Of a stretch of DNA of 5,322 bases, positions 4,727 through 5,322 are shown in pieces. The notes beneath the pieces are model-generated. The model ran no database searches. It had not been told where the DNA came from and saw only the letters and a program-made list of their open reading frames with translations. Position 1 is the first letter of the stretch, and each line of letters begins with the position of its first letter. The stretch comes from Anaerolineae bacterium (lineage in GTDB: Bacteria > Chloroflexota > Anaerolineae > Aggregatilineales > Phototrophicaceae). Both the position numbers and the translations under genes were made by a program. The stretch is from contig JALONY010000155.1 of NCBI GenBank assembly GCA_025454715.1, positions 1 through 5,322 on the forward strand, given 5' to 3'.

Positions 4727-5322
4727 GGGCACTGGGCGCGTCGCTGACGCTGTTTTTGCTGGCCGTCTACCTGCTGACGATGACCAGCCAACCCATCGTT
4801 AGCGACGAGACCGAATATATCGACGCGGCGGATAGCCTGTTGCATTTCGGTCAGCCCGTGCGTGACCTGACGGCGTGGGAGTTCTTCCCCACCCGCCTCC
4901 CCTCCGATGACCCGCTCCCGTTGCGGCAGAGTACGGTCGAGCCGCTCTACGTGTGGCTGAGCGTGCCGTGGGTGGCGCTGGCCGAGACCACCGACGGCTT
5001 GGGCGTGGCGCAAACCCTGATGAGCGTCAACGCGCTGGTCACGGCGTTGGTGTGCGCCGCGTTGTCCGGCTGGGCATACGACCTGACGCGCTCACGCTTC
5101 GCGGCGGTCATGACCGCGCTGACTCTCGGCCTGCTGACCGGCTTTTGGCCGTATGCCCATACCTTCTTCCGTGAGCCGTGGGCGGCCTTGTTCAGCGTCT
5201 TGGGCGGCTGGGCGCTCTGGCGCGGCGGCAAGTGGTGGCCGCTGGGGGTCATCGGGCTGGTGGCCGCTTTTGCGGTCAAAGAGGCGGTCATCTTCGGGGC
5301 GCTCGGGCTGGTCTGGCTGATG
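4723..5322 (+). CDS. Multi-spanning membrane protein, GT39/ArnT-PMT-like glycosyltransferase (3' end outside window)
   Basis: Two hundred codons are open from ATG 4723 to the right edge with no stop. The start overlaps the TPR stop as ATGA, a classical coupling arrangement. The protein begins with a hydrophobic segment (about 4-22) followed by an extracytoplasmic loop with SDETEYIDAADSLLHFGQP (27-45). An acidic pair followed by Tyr, Ala and Gly in the first loop is the usual pattern of GT-C fold enzymes of the PMT/ArnT (GT39/GT83) group, where the acidic residue acts in catalysis with polyprenyl-phosphate sugar donors. Here Asp28/Glu29 fit that role. At least four more hydrophobic stretches follow (about 73-88, 97-116, 124-144, 150-165) with a further one at 170-200, including Trp/Pro-rich turns such as FWPYAHTFFREPW. 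Such proteins typically run to 450-700 residues, so most is missing. The family call is moderate; the membrane nature is clear. Donor and acceptor are unknown. Confidence 0.72.
   Translation, partial: MRALGASLTLFLLAVYLLTMTSQPIVSDETEYIDAADSLLHFGQPVRDLTAWEFFPTRLPSDDPLPLRQSTVEPLYVWLSVPWVALAETTDGLGVAQTLMSVNALVTALVCAALSGWAYDLTRSRFAAVMTALTLGLLTGFWPYAHTFFREPWAALFSVLGGWALWRGGKWWPLGVIGLVAAFAVKEAVIFGALGLVWLM

Noticed and set aside
1..5322. tRNA, rRNA, CRISPR, insertion sequence, attachment site or integrase signals
   Set aside because: None were seen. There are no regular repeat-spacer units, transposase motifs, paired terminal inverted repeats or tRNA-like stretches. Composition is uniform apart from the short AT-rich operator region at about 911-980.

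Overview
This is a GC-rich, densely coded bacterial chromosomal window with seven protein genes. It carries no RNA gene, CRISPR array or mobile element that I can see. Codon choice favours G/C, several genes have Shine-Dalgarno sequences, and the promoter-like elements resemble the housekeeping sigma-70/SigA type. The mix of a lipoprotein parvulin, a TPR protein and an ArnT/PMT-like multi-spanning membrane protein would suit a Chloroflexota (Anaerolineae-like) genome. That assignment is an impression from gene style, not a demonstrated placement.

Left part (1-908): an extended -10 promoter drives rsmA/ksgA, the 16S rRNA dimethyladenosine methyltransferase. The gene is broken in this sequence. 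A perfect 10-bp tandem duplication (317-326 and 327-336) shifts the frame by +1 between the SAM-binding motif and the NVPYYITS motif. Removing one copy restores an apparently complete 275-residue protein.

Middle part (909-2725): a strong promoter (TTGACA, 17 bp, TATAGT) is overlapped by a perfect 16-bp palindrome inside a larger imperfect one. This is a convincing self-regulatory operator for the TetR-family regulator that follows. Downstream, and probably in the same transcript, is an atypical NAD(P)-binding short-chain dehydrogenase/epimerase, the likely regulated enzyme. Its stop codon shares a CTAG with the stop of a convergent gene.

Right part (2722-5322): on the minus strand is a stand-alone receiver-domain protein whose phospho-acceptor Asp, switch Thr and acidic pair are all replaced, leaving only the Lys. 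A 141-bp divergent intergenic region separates it from a plus-strand cluster and contains two back-to-back promoters around a small inverted repeat. That cluster encodes a SurA/PrsA-like lipoprotein peptidyl-prolyl isomerase (TTG start), a TPR protein and a multi-spanning membrane protein resembling a GT39/ArnT-type glycosyltransferase. The last gene overlaps the TPR gene by ATGA and runs off the right edge. The cluster looks like a single transcription unit with cell-envelope themes.

I found no clear candidate for a wholly new system. The observations most worth following are the decanucleotide duplication in rsmA, the TetR operator architecture and the degenerate receiver.
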